The translations under genes were made by a program, and so were the position numbers. From positions 94,349 to 158,348 of the forward strand of contig JACQAM010000012.1 of NCBI GenBank assembly GCA_016194975.1: 64,000 bases of DNA, in the 5' to 3' direction. This document shows, piece after piece, positions 23,658-31,409 of this stretch (its first letter is position 1; each line of letters begins with the position of its first letter). The notes beneath the pieces are model-generated. The model was not told the origin of the DNA and searched no databases. It saw only the letters and a program-made list of their open reading frames with translations. The DNA comes from Bacteroidota bacterium. GTDB lineage: Bacteria; Bacteroidota; Bacteroidia; Palsa-965.

Positions 23658-24125
23658 TCACACCTCTTCAAACGGCTCCACGATCAACCCTTCCATGGCA
23701 GGACTGAGTTCTATTTTCCCGGTAGAAAAATTCAGCAGCACGGCATCATTGCGATACATATTTTCTCCATCGTCCACCAATTCTATTTTAACGAGTTTTT
23801 TTCCAATGGCAGGTTTCCATAATTCATCAGGAGAAAAATCTTCGGAACGCTGATCGATCTGTCCGCCATAATCTTTTAGCAGAAGAAATTTTGTTTTCTC
23901 AGCATCGAAATCTTCCAATAAAAAAATTCCGGGATCATCATCCTGTGTTCCTGAAAAAACAAGACGCGTTCTGTCGGAAAAAATAAGTTCCAGTTTATCG
24001 AGGAATTCAAAAATATCGCCGGGTTTTGTTTTATTCTGCCAGAAATGATAATGAACGGCCGAGAGCGTTTTGCCTTCACTCTTTTTCAACGTTATTAATT
24101 CTTCAGGAGAAAAATACTCAGCCAT
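23658..24125 (-). CDS. Hypothetical cytoplasmic protein
   Basis: A 155-residue acidic protein without signal peptide or membrane segment. It begins MAEYFSPEELITLKKSEGKTL and has repeated short beta-strands (RTRLVFSGTQDDDPGIFLLEDFD, KKLVKIELVDDGENMYRNDAVLLNF). The layout, with strands ending in acidic turns, resembles small SMI1-like or immunity-like proteins, but I do not recognise a family and no toxin gene is adjacent. It is flanked by phrase-type gaps on both sides and is probably monocistronic. Confidence 0.6.
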   Translation of the reverse strand: MAEYFSPEELITLKKSEGKTLSAVHYHFWQNKTKPGDIFEFLDKLELIFSDRTRLVFSGTQDDDPGIFLLEDFDAEKTKFLLLKDYGGQIDQRSEDFSPDELWKPAIGKKLVKIELVDDGENMYRNDAVLLNFSTGKIELSPAMEGLIVEPFEEV

Positions 24126-24127
24126 AA

Positions 24128-24200
24128 TGCGAAGGTAATGAGTAATGAGTTATGGGTTGGGAGTACGGAGTATGGAGTAAGGGCTACGGAGCAGTTCTTA
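24128..24200. repeat. Quasi-periodic intergenic phrase (GAGTAATGAGTTATGGG type)
   Basis: GGTAATGAGTAATGAGTTAT, then GGGTTGGGAGTACGGAGTAT and GGAGTAAGG: an imperfect 7-base period with stepwise changes. Confidence 0.55.
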
Positions 24201-24229
24201 AAACAATGAGTTTTAAAACCCGAAAGCCA

Positions 24230-25405
24230 TTACTGAATAAATCCCATCTTCTTCGCAATGTCTTTCGGGAGCGCAGCTTTATTGATAAGGATGCTTGTCG
24301 TTTTAAATTCGAAGTAAGCTTCCGATGCATAAAAATATCCGGAGAGATCGTTATTCTCGGCGCCCCAGGAATTTTTTACGATGTAATATTTTTTCCCGGT
24401 CTGGTCTTTCACCATTCCGGAAATCTGCATTCCATGATCGTCCTGCGTGCTTAAATTATCGAACGCATCCTGGCGCATTTGCTGTGTGATCACTTTGTCT
24501 TTGCAGGGTTTCAGAAAAATAGAATCTTTTTCTTCTTTCGGGATTTTATCCCAATCTGTTTCAGGAACAATAGCGAGCCCGCTGCGATACGCGAAAAAAT
24601 TCTCACTCACATCAGCGCCCCACGCCACCGTGAATCCATTCATCACAGCATTCGTTGCCACTGCATTCATTTCTTCCATCGGAATATTATAAAGCATTCC
24701 CCAACTCCAGTTATCGGGAATCTCCAATGGAAATTGCGAATAAAAAGGATGATGCGTAAAAGAAGTGATCGCCACATAATCGGATGGTTTGAATCCGAGA
24801 AAAGTGGCATAGGAATTCGGAGTGTATGTTTTTCCGTCGACCACAAAATTCGCAGGAGGTGCTCCGAGGTACGCATCGAGTGCGGCCGTGAAAGCAGCCA
24901 GCCAGTTCGGAGAAAGTTTTCCTTCGCTCAGTTTCAGTTGTGCATCGAGAATTGCCTTGAGCACATCATCCATTTCTCCGTGGCGGATCTTGTCTTCTCC
25001 ATTTGGCAAACCGGAATAAACAGACTGCGGAACAATTCCATAAGTTGCAGAAAGATTGATCACATCATGTGGTTCTCCTCCCGGGCCGAAATTTGTTTTG
25101 CCCATCATGCGCATATATTTTTTTGCTTTTTCGATGTATCCTGCGCGCACGATCCACATTTCAGAAATATCGATGTTGCCTTTTCCCATTCGCATGAATT
25201 CCGATTCGAGAAATGATTCGGTGGAAAAACACCAGCAGGTGCCGGAGTGAAACTGATCTTTAACGCTTGTGCATTTTTCTTCGGCCACTTTTGTAAAGCG
25301 AAGTTTGCTTCCTTTTTTATTCGTGGCAGCACTGTCCTGTGCGAAGGAAGAAAAATAAAAGAGTGTTGCGGGAACGAGAAGAAGAGTTTTCAGAATATTT
25401 TTCAT
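24230..25405 (-). CDS. Secreted C1B cysteine peptidase (bleomycin hydrolase / PepC-like)
   Basis: A 391-residue papain-fold peptidase with signal peptide MKNILKTLLLVPATLFYFSSFAQ. The catalytic Cys57 lies in HSGTCWCFSTESFLESE, the His in DDHGMQISG and the Asn in YIVKNSWGAENN. Bleomycin hydrolase and aminopeptidase C are cytosolic hexamers; Bacteroidota also carry exported forms like this one, which may act in the periplasm. The C-terminus (ILINKAALPKDIAKKMGFIQ) runs beyond the last strand, unlike the buried C-terminus that gives PepC its aminopeptidase action, so endopeptidase or other activity is possible. Single gene between phrase-type gaps. Confidence 0.88.
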   Translation of the reverse strand: MKNILKTLLLVPATLFYFSSFAQDSAATNKKGSKLRFTKVAEEKCTSVKDQFHSGTCWCFSTESFLESEFMRMGKGNIDISEMWIVRAGYIEKAKKYMRMMGKTNFGPGGEPHDVINLSATYGIVPQSVYSGLPNGEDKIRHGEMDDVLKAILDAQLKLSEGKLSPNWLAAFTAALDAYLGAPPANFVVDGKTYTPNSYATFLGFKPSDYVAITSFTHHPFYSQFPLEIPDNWSWGMLYNIPMEEMNAVATNAVMNGFTVAWGADVSENFFAYRSGLAIVPETDWDKIPKEEKDSIFLKPCKDKVITQQMRQDAFDNLSTQDDHGMQISGMVKDQTGKKYYIVKNSWGAENNDLSGYFYASEAYFEFKTTSILINKAALPKDIAKKMGFIQ

Positions 25406-25439
25406 GAGTGAAGAATTGGTAAAAGCGTACCGAAGATAA

Positions 25440-25567
25440 GAAAGGTTTGGCAGCAGAAAATTACGCGGTTAAGAGCGGTTATTAGTATTGACCGGCGGTA
25501 TTACTTTCGGTTTACAGTTTACGGTTTGAATTTTTTCTTAATGATGAATTATCAGAACCGAAAACAT
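25440..25567. repeat. Quasi-periodic phrase (CGGTTTACAGTTTACGGTTTG type)
   Basis: GCGGTTAAGAGCGGTTATT, then TTTCGGTTTACAGTTTACGG, and later AACCGAAAAC, an inverted copy of the word. Confidence 0.45.
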
Positions 25568-28500
25568 TTATTTCACTCCCAATTTCCTTTTCACATCTGC
25601 GCGCATGTAGGGAGCAATTTTTTCCCAGGGAATAAAGATCATCAACGCTTCCTGGTTGTGCGTAAATCCGGGCGGATACAATTCAATTCCTTTTTCACAA
25701 ATGAGAAAACTGCTTTGCAGGATCTTCGGGAACATATACGGATTGGTGCATTCTCCTTTTACATCAAGATTATTCTGCAGGTAATCCATCACGGTTTGAA
25801 TAATGAAATTTTTCCATTCTGTTCCCGTGAAAAGCGAATCGAGCAATAGTGGATGAGGCCCGTCGCTGAACAACATGGTGTTGAACATGAAATCGCATTC
25901 GGGAAGGTGGTCATGGAAGAAAGGTGGATAGGAATAATTACTTCGTGCTACAGAGATCACAGAATCGGTGCAGTATCGGACAAAATGTGCATGCGAGGAA
26001 TATTCGTAATCAGGCATCCAGTTGTAGAAGAAATAAACTTTTTTAAAATTTTTCTCGCAGAATTCGCATTTGTAATAACTGTAATTAAGAGTGGTGTCCT
26101 GGTGAAATCTTTTCGGAAAAAGAATGGAATCATAAAGTACAGCGTGCGTCCATGCGGGAAGAGAGTCGTACGTCATTCCGCTGAAATAATCAATGGCAGG
26201 AAGGTGCTGATCCGTGATAAATTTGTTTGAATAAAGATCGGTGGTAAAATTTCCGGAAGCCCGGCGGAGCACCTCGTTGTAAGCGAGTGAATCGGGAATG
26301 ATCATTCCCACTGTAGCATCGAAAGTAAAATGCGATTTTTCATTATAGAAAACAAAATAATGGAGATTGGCCGCTTTATCTCCTCCTTTACGCGCGTACG
26401 CGTGATAATCGGCCATGCCCATCGCTTTCCACATTGTATCGGTAAGGAATTTTCCGTTTTTGTCAATGAGCCCGATATTTCCTGTGCATGTTTTCACGGC
26501 AAAATAATTTCCATCGTCATCAAGTTCGTGAATCCGGTTGAATCCGCCCGTTACAAATTTTTTCTGCGTTGCATTGAAAACCCTTTCACCGTCGGGCATT
26601 ATGCACAGTGCATCTTCTGACCCGATGTAGGTGATAAAATTAGGATGCTGTCCATAAGGAATGACTACATCGCCGGTTCTTATGTCGAGGAGCTGAACAT
26701 TATTTGTGCGTTTATGAAAAGCAGATTCTTTCCTGTTGGGCCTGAGTTCTACTTCGAGAAGATGATCCACGTAATACCTGGTTATAATATAATTCCAGGT
26801 CGTATCGACGAGCAATTTTCCATCACTGTCAATGATTCCCTGTTTTTCATGTTTGAAAGAAGTGATCTGGAAAAGCGGTTCTTCGGAATCTTTCCTGTAA
26901 ATCACTTGCGCACTTCTGATCTTCCCGATAGGGATTATTTTTTTTCCATCGCTGCGAATAATTCCTGCACCTGGACGGTAATAGTGATACACCCTGAAAT
27001 AATTCATTCCGGTTTCGTGCGTAAGGAGTTCACAATTGTAGAGTGAAGTGAAACTGAATTTTCCATCGCGGAGATAATAATATTCCGAATCATTATCGAA
27101 ATTCCTGTTGATGAGATCAGCCCGACGGAATCCGGCCAGCGCTGAGCCGTCGGAATTTCTTGAAACAATATTCATGGGACGAACGATCATGGCCGTTGCA
27201 TGAAGCAAGCTATCCCAGGTGAATGAATTTGATTTGTAAAAACTGTTGTAGGGAATGTAGCAGAGTTTCTGGTTGCGGTTATGGATAAGAGTTGTGTCGA
27301 GAAAAAGAACGGCTCCATCGCTTGCTACTTGTTTGGAAAAATAATTTCCTGCCGGCGCTCTGCTCACTACACGGGCATCATCATTCTTTGAGTACACCAT
27401 GACCAATGTGCTGTCTTTTGCATCCTGCGGATGTTCCGATCCCGATGGAAAAGTAAGCACCATGCCTTCATTCTCATTGGTGAAAATAATATCGTCGGAT
27501 TCCTTATTGTAATACGTATAACGGAAAGGAACTATTTCCTGTCCCGATGAAGTTAGGACGCCGAACAGATTATTTTTTCTTGCAACGAAAACGATGAGCG
27601 GTGAACCGTTCGAAGAATCGGAAGTAACGGTATAAGAATTTACCTGATCGAGATAAGAATAAACCGGTTGAAGGATCCATTTCCTTTTATCACAATCGAA
27701 AATTCCGGTGGCACTGTCCGTTTGAAATTCCAGGATGTTACCATCAGAACCGTATCCGCTGCCCCCAAAAGCATATTTATAAATGAACGGAACGATCGTA
27801 TCGCCGGTTGCAGAAATTATTCCCCAGTGTTTCTTGTTCATCCCGACGATGTAACCGGAGTTGTTCACGTCCGGGCCTTGGGGTAATCCATAATCAAATT
27901 CATCGATGTAAAAATAAGTCATGCTCCGGTCGGCCGTGAAACGATAGATGATCCGGCCGGTTGTGTCACAATACAACACGTGATGTTTTTGTTCGAGACG
28001 GGTGAAACTGTATTCCTCCTCTGAAAAACTGACGCTGCTGTATTTAGGTTTGAAAAGAACATTTCCTTTATTGTCCATCATGCCGTATTTCTGTCTCCAG
28101 ATGAAATCGAAATCTTTTGTGAATGAGAAACGGTGATCCGCGATATAACGCGGTTCCGAATGCATCTTCTGGCGAATGCGAATGGAATCGCGGTGAATGT
28201 CTGTCCTGAAATTTTTTCTCCATTTGTAACGGACAATTATAGTTCCGTCTTCATAAATGGAAGCATCGCGGTATTTTACGGGAACGATCATTTTCCCTGT
28301 TGAATCCATCACTCCCCATTTCTTATCAGAATTTTTTACCATGAATTCATAACCGTCATCGGTGTGCTCCTGGTAGATCGATTCATAAATAACGGGAATG
28401 ATGAGATTTCCTTTATTGTCGTAAACCCCCACTTTAGAAACGGCTTCCACGCGGAAATATTTATCAGACAAGGCGGCGATATTTTCGAAAGTTGGTTGTA

Positions 28501-28657
28501 TCACCCAATTCCCGGAAGAATCTTTTACACCCGTTCCGCAATTCTGAAAATCGCGCTGAATGTAAAAATGTTTCGACTGGCCGAATGAAAATCCGGAGAA
28601 CGAAAATAAAAACAGGAAGAGCAGGGAAGGGGAATACTTTCTTGGGGAGAATTTCAT
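25568..28657 (-). CDS. WG-repeat protein, very large, exported
   Basis: A 1029-residue protein with signal peptide ending FSGFSFGQ. The N-terminal two-thirds is built from WG repeats, about 30-50 residues each, of the form WGVMDSTGKMIVPVKYRDA / YGMMDNKGNVLFKPKYSSV / FGVLTSSGQEIVPFRYTYY / QGIIDSDGKLLVDTTW, which fold as beta hairpins. The last 200 residues (about 830-1029) depart from the repeat, contain a CxxC pair (YYKCEFCEKNF) and resemble no domain I know. WG proteins are common in Bacteroidota and often sit at the cell surface, but their function is rarely known. No partner gene is adjacent. Confidence 0.85.
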   Translation of the reverse strand: MKFSPRKYSPSLLFLFLFSFSGFSFGQSKHFYIQRDFQNCGTGVKDSSGNWVIQPTFENIAALSDKYFRVEAVSKVGVYDNKGNLIIPVIYESIYQEHTDDGYEFMVKNSDKKWGVMDSTGKMIVPVKYRDASIYEDGTIIVRYKWRKNFRTDIHRDSIRIRQKMHSEPRYIADHRFSFTKDFDFIWRQKYGMMDNKGNVLFKPKYSSVSFSEEEYSFTRLEQKHHVLYCDTTGRIIYRFTADRSMTYFYIDEFDYGLPQGPDVNNSGYIVGMNKKHWGIISATGDTIVPFIYKYAFGGSGYGSDGNILEFQTDSATGIFDCDKRKWILQPVYSYLDQVNSYTVTSDSSNGSPLIVFVARKNNLFGVLTSSGQEIVPFRYTYYNKESDDIIFTNENEGMVLTFPSGSEHPQDAKDSTLVMVYSKNDDARVVSRAPAGNYFSKQVASDGAVLFLDTTLIHNRNQKLCYIPYNSFYKSNSFTWDSLLHATAMIVRPMNIVSRNSDGSALAGFRRADLINRNFDNDSEYYYLRDGKFSFTSLYNCELLTHETGMNYFRVYHYYRPGAGIIRSDGKKIIPIGKIRSAQVIYRKDSEEPLFQITSFKHEKQGIIDSDGKLLVDTTWNYIITRYYVDHLLEVELRPNRKESAFHKRTNNVQLLDIRTGDVVIPYGQHPNFITYIGSEDALCIMPDGERVFNATQKKFVTGGFNRIHELDDDGNYFAVKTCTGNIGLIDKNGKFLTDTMWKAMGMADYHAYARKGGDKAANLHYFVFYNEKSHFTFDATVGMIIPDSLAYNEVLRRASGNFTTDLYSNKFITDQHLPAIDYFSGMTYDSLPAWTHAVLYDSILFPKRFHQDTTLNYSYYKCEFCEKNFKKVYFFYNWMPDYEYSSHAHFVRYCTDSVISVARSNYSYPPFFHDHLPECDFMFNTMLFSDGPHPLLLDSLFTGTEWKNFIIQTVMDYLQNNLDVKGECTNPYMFPKILQSSFLICEKGIELYPPGFTHNQEALMIFIPWEKIAPYMRADVKRKLGVK

Positions 28658-28699
28658 TTCTAAATTTAATTGAATTGCCGCTTACAGAAGTATAATGCG

Positions 28700-28760
28700 G
28701 GAAATAAAATTAGATACAGGTTATGAGTTATGAGTTATGGGTTTGGAAGAATCAATTCTA
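28700..28760. repeat. Quasi-periodic phrase (GGTTATGAGTTATGAG type)
   Basis: GGTTATGAGTTATGAGTTAT then GGGTTTGG, next to the second inverted-repeat element. Confidence 0.5.
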
Positions 28761-28762
28761 AA

Positions 28763-28876
28763 TTACGGGCATCTCTAATAACTTCGAACTGCTGCGTTGG
28801 GCTACGTCCTCAAAATCCTCATTTACGAATAGTAAATTCCCGCCTTGCATTTCTGTGTTTTTAGAGATGCCCTTAC
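28763..28876. mobile_element. 114-bp inverted-repeat element (MITE-like), copy 2
   Basis: Matches the element at 343-473 throughout apart from the terminal bases and a 17-base deletion. Its ends GGGCATCTCTAA (28767-28778) and TTAGAGATGCCC (28861-28872) are exact complements. Confidence 0.75.
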
Positions 28877-28899
28877 TTACAACTAAAATCCAAAACTCA

Positions 28900-30162
28900 T
28901 CACGTCTTCTGATGTTTCTTTTTCGCTGCCGGAAACAAAACATTATTCAGGATCAAACGGTATCCTGCTGAATTCGGATAGAGAGACAAATCAGTGGGAG
29001 GTTCTTCCACGCGATGCTGGTAATCTTCCGGATCATGCCCGCTGTAATACGTCCACATCCCTTTTCCGTAATCACCGTGAATGTAGCGTGCTTCGTTGAT
29101 CGCTTTGTCTTCGCCCATAATGAGCACGCCCGGTTTGATGAGCGCTTTGTCGAATCCTGTTGTTTGTCCCCAAAAACCTTTAATAAGATTTGCATGATCC
29201 TGGCAAAGCATAGTGGGAACAGGATCCCATTTTGCAGAAAATTCGAAGAGCGAAAAATAATCGTTGCTTTCGTTCACACCTTTCGACTGGCGCGTTTCAT
29301 AGGTATCGATATCTGAAAATTCATATTCATTCGAATTCATTTTCAAATGAAAATTCGTGAAGGCAAAAGTCTTTGAATAATCGAGTTTCGAATTGGCGTT
29401 CATATCCATTCCGTCGCCGTCATATTGTTTGTCGCAAATGTCAATTCCTTCTGCTGCCAGCGCAATGTCATAAGAATCAGTTGCGGAACACATCGCGAAC
29501 ATGAATCCACCTCCTGCCACGAAGTCGCGGATCTTTTTTGCAACGGCAAGTTTCATCTCCGAAACTTTTTTGAATCCGAGTTTTGCGGCCATCGATTCGT
29601 CGGTCGCCACTTGCTGACGGTACCACGGCGCATTGGAGAATCCAGCATAGAATCTTCCATACTGCCCGGTGAAATCTTCGTGATGCAGATGGATCCAGTC
29701 GTAATGCAACAAAGTATCCTGCATTACTTTTTCATCATAAACTACCTGGTAAGGAATTTCTGCGTACGTGAGCACAAGCGTTACCGCGTCATCCCAGGGT
29801 TGTTTGTCGGGCGGAGAATACACAGCGATCTTCGGTGGTTTTTCAAGTTTCACCGCATCCATATTCACTTCAGGAGAAGTAATTTCTTCGAGAATGGAAG
29901 TCACTTTTGCATCGGGCAGTGTTTCAAAGCTCACGCCGCGTGCGTTGCATTCATTCTCAAAACTTTTTTCATACTTGATGAGAAAACTTCCGTAGCGGTA
30001 ATTCAGTAACCATTGTTCATCGCCGCCCTGTTCAAGTACCCAATAGGCAATTCCGTAAGCTTTCAAATGATCCTTCTGCGCGTCATCCATAGGTATGAGC
30101 AGGTATGCAGCGCGCACATGCACAAGCGCGAGGGAAAAAAGTAAAACAAAAATTCTTTTCAT
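28900..30162 (-). CDS. Conserved secreted Bacteroidota protein (often labelled 'asparagine synthetase B', without its domains)
   Basis: A 420-residue protein with signal peptide MKRIFVLLFSLALVHVRA. The start of the mature protein (AYLLIPMDDAQKDHLKAYGIAYWVLEQG) and PKIAVYSPPDKQPWDDAVTLVLTYAEIPY are nearly fixed in homologues across the phylum, which databases tend to call asparagine synthetase B. The sequence shows no N-terminal catalytic Cys of a class II amidotransferase and no SGGxDS ATP-pyrophosphatase motif. Instead, residues about 100-340 look like a Rossmann-type amidotransferase-like or ThuA-like fold (FVAGGGFMFAMCSATDSYDIALAAEG, HLHHEDFTGQYGRFY), with GVLIMGEDKAINEARYIHGDYGKG after it. 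An envelope enzyme or binding role is likely; the substrate is unknown. Confidence 0.78.
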   Translation of the reverse strand: MKRIFVLLFSLALVHVRAAYLLIPMDDAQKDHLKAYGIAYWVLEQGGDEQWLLNYRYGSFLIKYEKSFENECNARGVSFETLPDAKVTSILEEITSPEVNMDAVKLEKPPKIAVYSPPDKQPWDDAVTLVLTYAEIPYQVVYDEKVMQDTLLHYDWIHLHHEDFTGQYGRFYAGFSNAPWYRQQVATDESMAAKLGFKKVSEMKLAVAKKIRDFVAGGGFMFAMCSATDSYDIALAAEGIDICDKQYDGDGMDMNANSKLDYSKTFAFTNFHLKMNSNEYEFSDIDTYETRQSKGVNESNDYFSLFEFSAKWDPVPTMLCQDHANLIKGFWGQTTGFDKALIKPGVLIMGEDKAINEARYIHGDYGKGMWTYYSGHDPEDYQHRVEEPPTDLSLYPNSAGYRLILNNVLFPAAKKKHQKT

Positions 30163-30347
30163 GAATTAAATATAAAGTTACGAAAAAGCATTTGCTTGCA
30201 TTGTGCGATAATTATGCCATGGTGTTAAATAATTCAAATGCAAATTCGTTCAGGAATTCAGGCCGCAGTTCGTTTTGCATTTTTGATTTCGACAGCACGT
30301 TAAATTCACTTTTTTTATTTTTTTAAATCGTAAGTTCTATTTAAAAG

Positions 30348-30431
30348 ATGAAAAGTTATTTTCTCCCCGCATTCATTTTGGTTGCGTTGAATTCATTTGC
30401 CCGGAAGAAAAATAGCATTGCCAATCAGTAA
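30348..30431 (+). CDS. Possible 27-residue signal-peptide-like peptide
   Basis: ATG to TAA codes for MKSYFLPAFILVALNSFA followed by RKKNSIANQ. This is a good signal peptide with nothing after it. It could be a small membrane peptide, or the stub left when the rest of a secreted-protein gene was deleted. No Shine-Dalgarno or promoter was clear. Confidence 0.3.
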   Translation: MKSYFLPAFILVALNSFARKKNSIANQ

Positions 30432-30482
30432 TTTTTTTCGAAATAGAAATCTTTTTCTGTAAATCACTTCACCACTTCCGCT

Positions 30483-30538
30483 GCCCGCCCGTCCGCCCGT
30501 GCCGGTACGGACGGGGATGGCCCGGTCGGACGGGCTGC
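30483..30538. repeat. GC-rich imperfect palindrome
   Basis: GCCCGTCCG (30487-30495) and its exact complement CGGACGGGC (30527-30535) flank a core that contains a second CCGT/ACGG pair and GCCGGTAC. Base composition is about 80% G+C in a gap that is otherwise clearly AT-rich. Confidence 0.55.
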
Positions 30539-30618
30539 TAAACCGCTGTTGCTTCTTTTATTTCATTGGTGCGCAAACAATATTTTGCTGTTAACCATTA
30601 ACAATCAACCCAAAAGAT

Positions 30619-30626
30619 TATATTTA
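30619..30626 (+). promoter_or_regulatory. -7-like box for the zapB-like/zapA operon
   Basis: TATATTTA differs from TAnnTTTG only in the last base and lies 29 bases before the GTG start at 30656. Confidence 0.35.
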
Positions 30627-30655
30627 CCTAAGTATTAATTCAAGCCCGTTTTTAC

Positions 30656-30946
30656 GTGAAGTCGATCATCGCTTTAGCCAAAAGCGTCAAGGCAAAGACT
30701 CAAAAAATGCTACATTTGCAGGAAGCCCTGCAGAAGGAAAATTTGCGTCTTCACGAGCAGATTACCCGCTTGAAAAACAGGGCTGACGAACTGGAAAAGT
30801 TGAATAAGAAAATCGAAGACCAGAATAACGTTCTGAAAATTTCTAAAAACATTTCCGGTGATAACGAAAAGAATTCTGCTTTAAAACTCAGGATAAACGA
30901 GCTGGTGCGGGAAATAGATAAATGCATCGCTCAACTTAACAGGTGA
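30656..30946 (+). CDS. ZapB-like coiled-coil protein upstream of zapA
   Basis: A 96-residue, almost entirely helical protein starting at GTG 30656; an ATG at 30707 is possible but would remove the first heptads. Leu and Ile at heptad positions (LHLQEALQKENLRLHEQITRLKNRADELEKL) form a coiled coil, and the C-terminus LRINELVREIDKCIAQLN is the conserved end in Bacteroidota homologues found next to zapA. By position and form it should assist ZapA at the division ring, as ZapB does in E. coli; the E. coli gene itself is not recognisably homologous. Only 24 bases separate it from zapA, so they form an operon. Confidence 0.78.
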   Translation: MKSIIALAKSVKAKTQKMLHLQEALQKENLRLHEQITRLKNRADELEKLNKKIEDQNNVLKISKNISGDNEKNSALKLRINELVREIDKCIAQLNR

Positions 30947-30970
30947 TTCACCTGGACCAAACCAAAAAAA

Positions 30971-31267
30971 ATGGGCGAGAAGTCCGTCAAAATAACAATC
31001 GCAGGTCGTTCGTACCCGATCAAAATTGATTCGGGAGAAGAAACTGTAGTTCACGAAGCTGTAAAACGTGTGAATGAAAAAGTTTCATCTCTCCAGTCGA
31101 AATTCCAGGTACAGGATAAACAGGATCTCCTCGCGATGGCGGCTCTTCAATTCGCAACTCAATATCTCGAAGCGCAATCGAAAATCGTAGATGATCCGGA
31201 TAAACTTCTCGCCGATCTGGCGGAAGTGGATTCCGCTCTCGACGCGCATCTCGCACGGTCCAAGTAA
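30971..31267 (+). CDS. zapA: Cell division protein ZapA
   Basis: A 98-residue ZapA. It bundles FtsZ filaments at mid-cell. The N-terminal KITIAGRSYPIKIDSGEETVVHEAVKRVNEKV is the globular ZapA head and the rest is the dimerising coiled coil (DLLAMAALQFATQYLEAQSK). Length and start are normal. It lies between the coiled-coil partner gene and a structured intergenic RNA candidate that precedes rny. Confidence 0.9.
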   Translation: MGEKSVKITIAGRSYPIKIDSGEETVVHEAVKRVNEKVSSLQSKFQVQDKQDLLAMAALQFATQYLEAQSKIVDDPDKLLADLAEVDSALDAHLARSK

Positions 31268-31385
31268 TTGAGCGGAACTTCTCTCCGCACATTTCCCTGT
31301 TAATGAATTCCCGCACACAGTTCGGATAACTCCGGATGTAAGCGGGATTTTTGTTGAATTCAATTCATTAACCTTTCCGCTTAAA
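31268..31385 (+). ncRNA. ssrS: Candidate 6S-type RNA (6S-Flavo-like)
   Basis: The 142-base gap between zapA and rny can fold into one long rod. Closing stem AGCGGAA (31271-31277) with TTCCGCT (31375-31381); an 11-bp stem GTTAATGAATT (31299-31309) with AATTCATTAAC (31362-31372); CCCGC (31310-31314) with GCGGG (31342-31346); and an apical TTCGGA/TCCGGA hairpin (31321-31336). Unpaired bulges lie between them on either side. A rod with internal bubbles downstream of zapA is the classic setting of 6S RNA, and Flavobacteria carry a divergent 6S. A match to that model was not run, so this could instead be a structured rny leader. Confidence 0.5.
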
Positions 31386-31409
31386 CGGAAAATAAAACAC
31401 ACCAGAAAA

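Larger units (their letters stand above)
30163..30655. other. 493-bp gap: tiny ORF, GC-rich palindrome and a promoter-like box
   Basis: Between the divergent genes at 30162 and 30656. It holds a 27-codon reading frame (30348-30431), an inverted GC-rich stretch (30483-30538) and a -7-like box (30619-30626). On the minus side TAACTTTA (30180-30173) is a 7-of-8 match to a -7 box for the gene ending at 28900. No other gene seen. Confidence 0.6.

Noticed and set aside
28900..30162. Asparagine synthetase B
   Set aside because: Lacks both the N-terminal nucleophile and the ATP-binding motif of that enzyme, and is exported.
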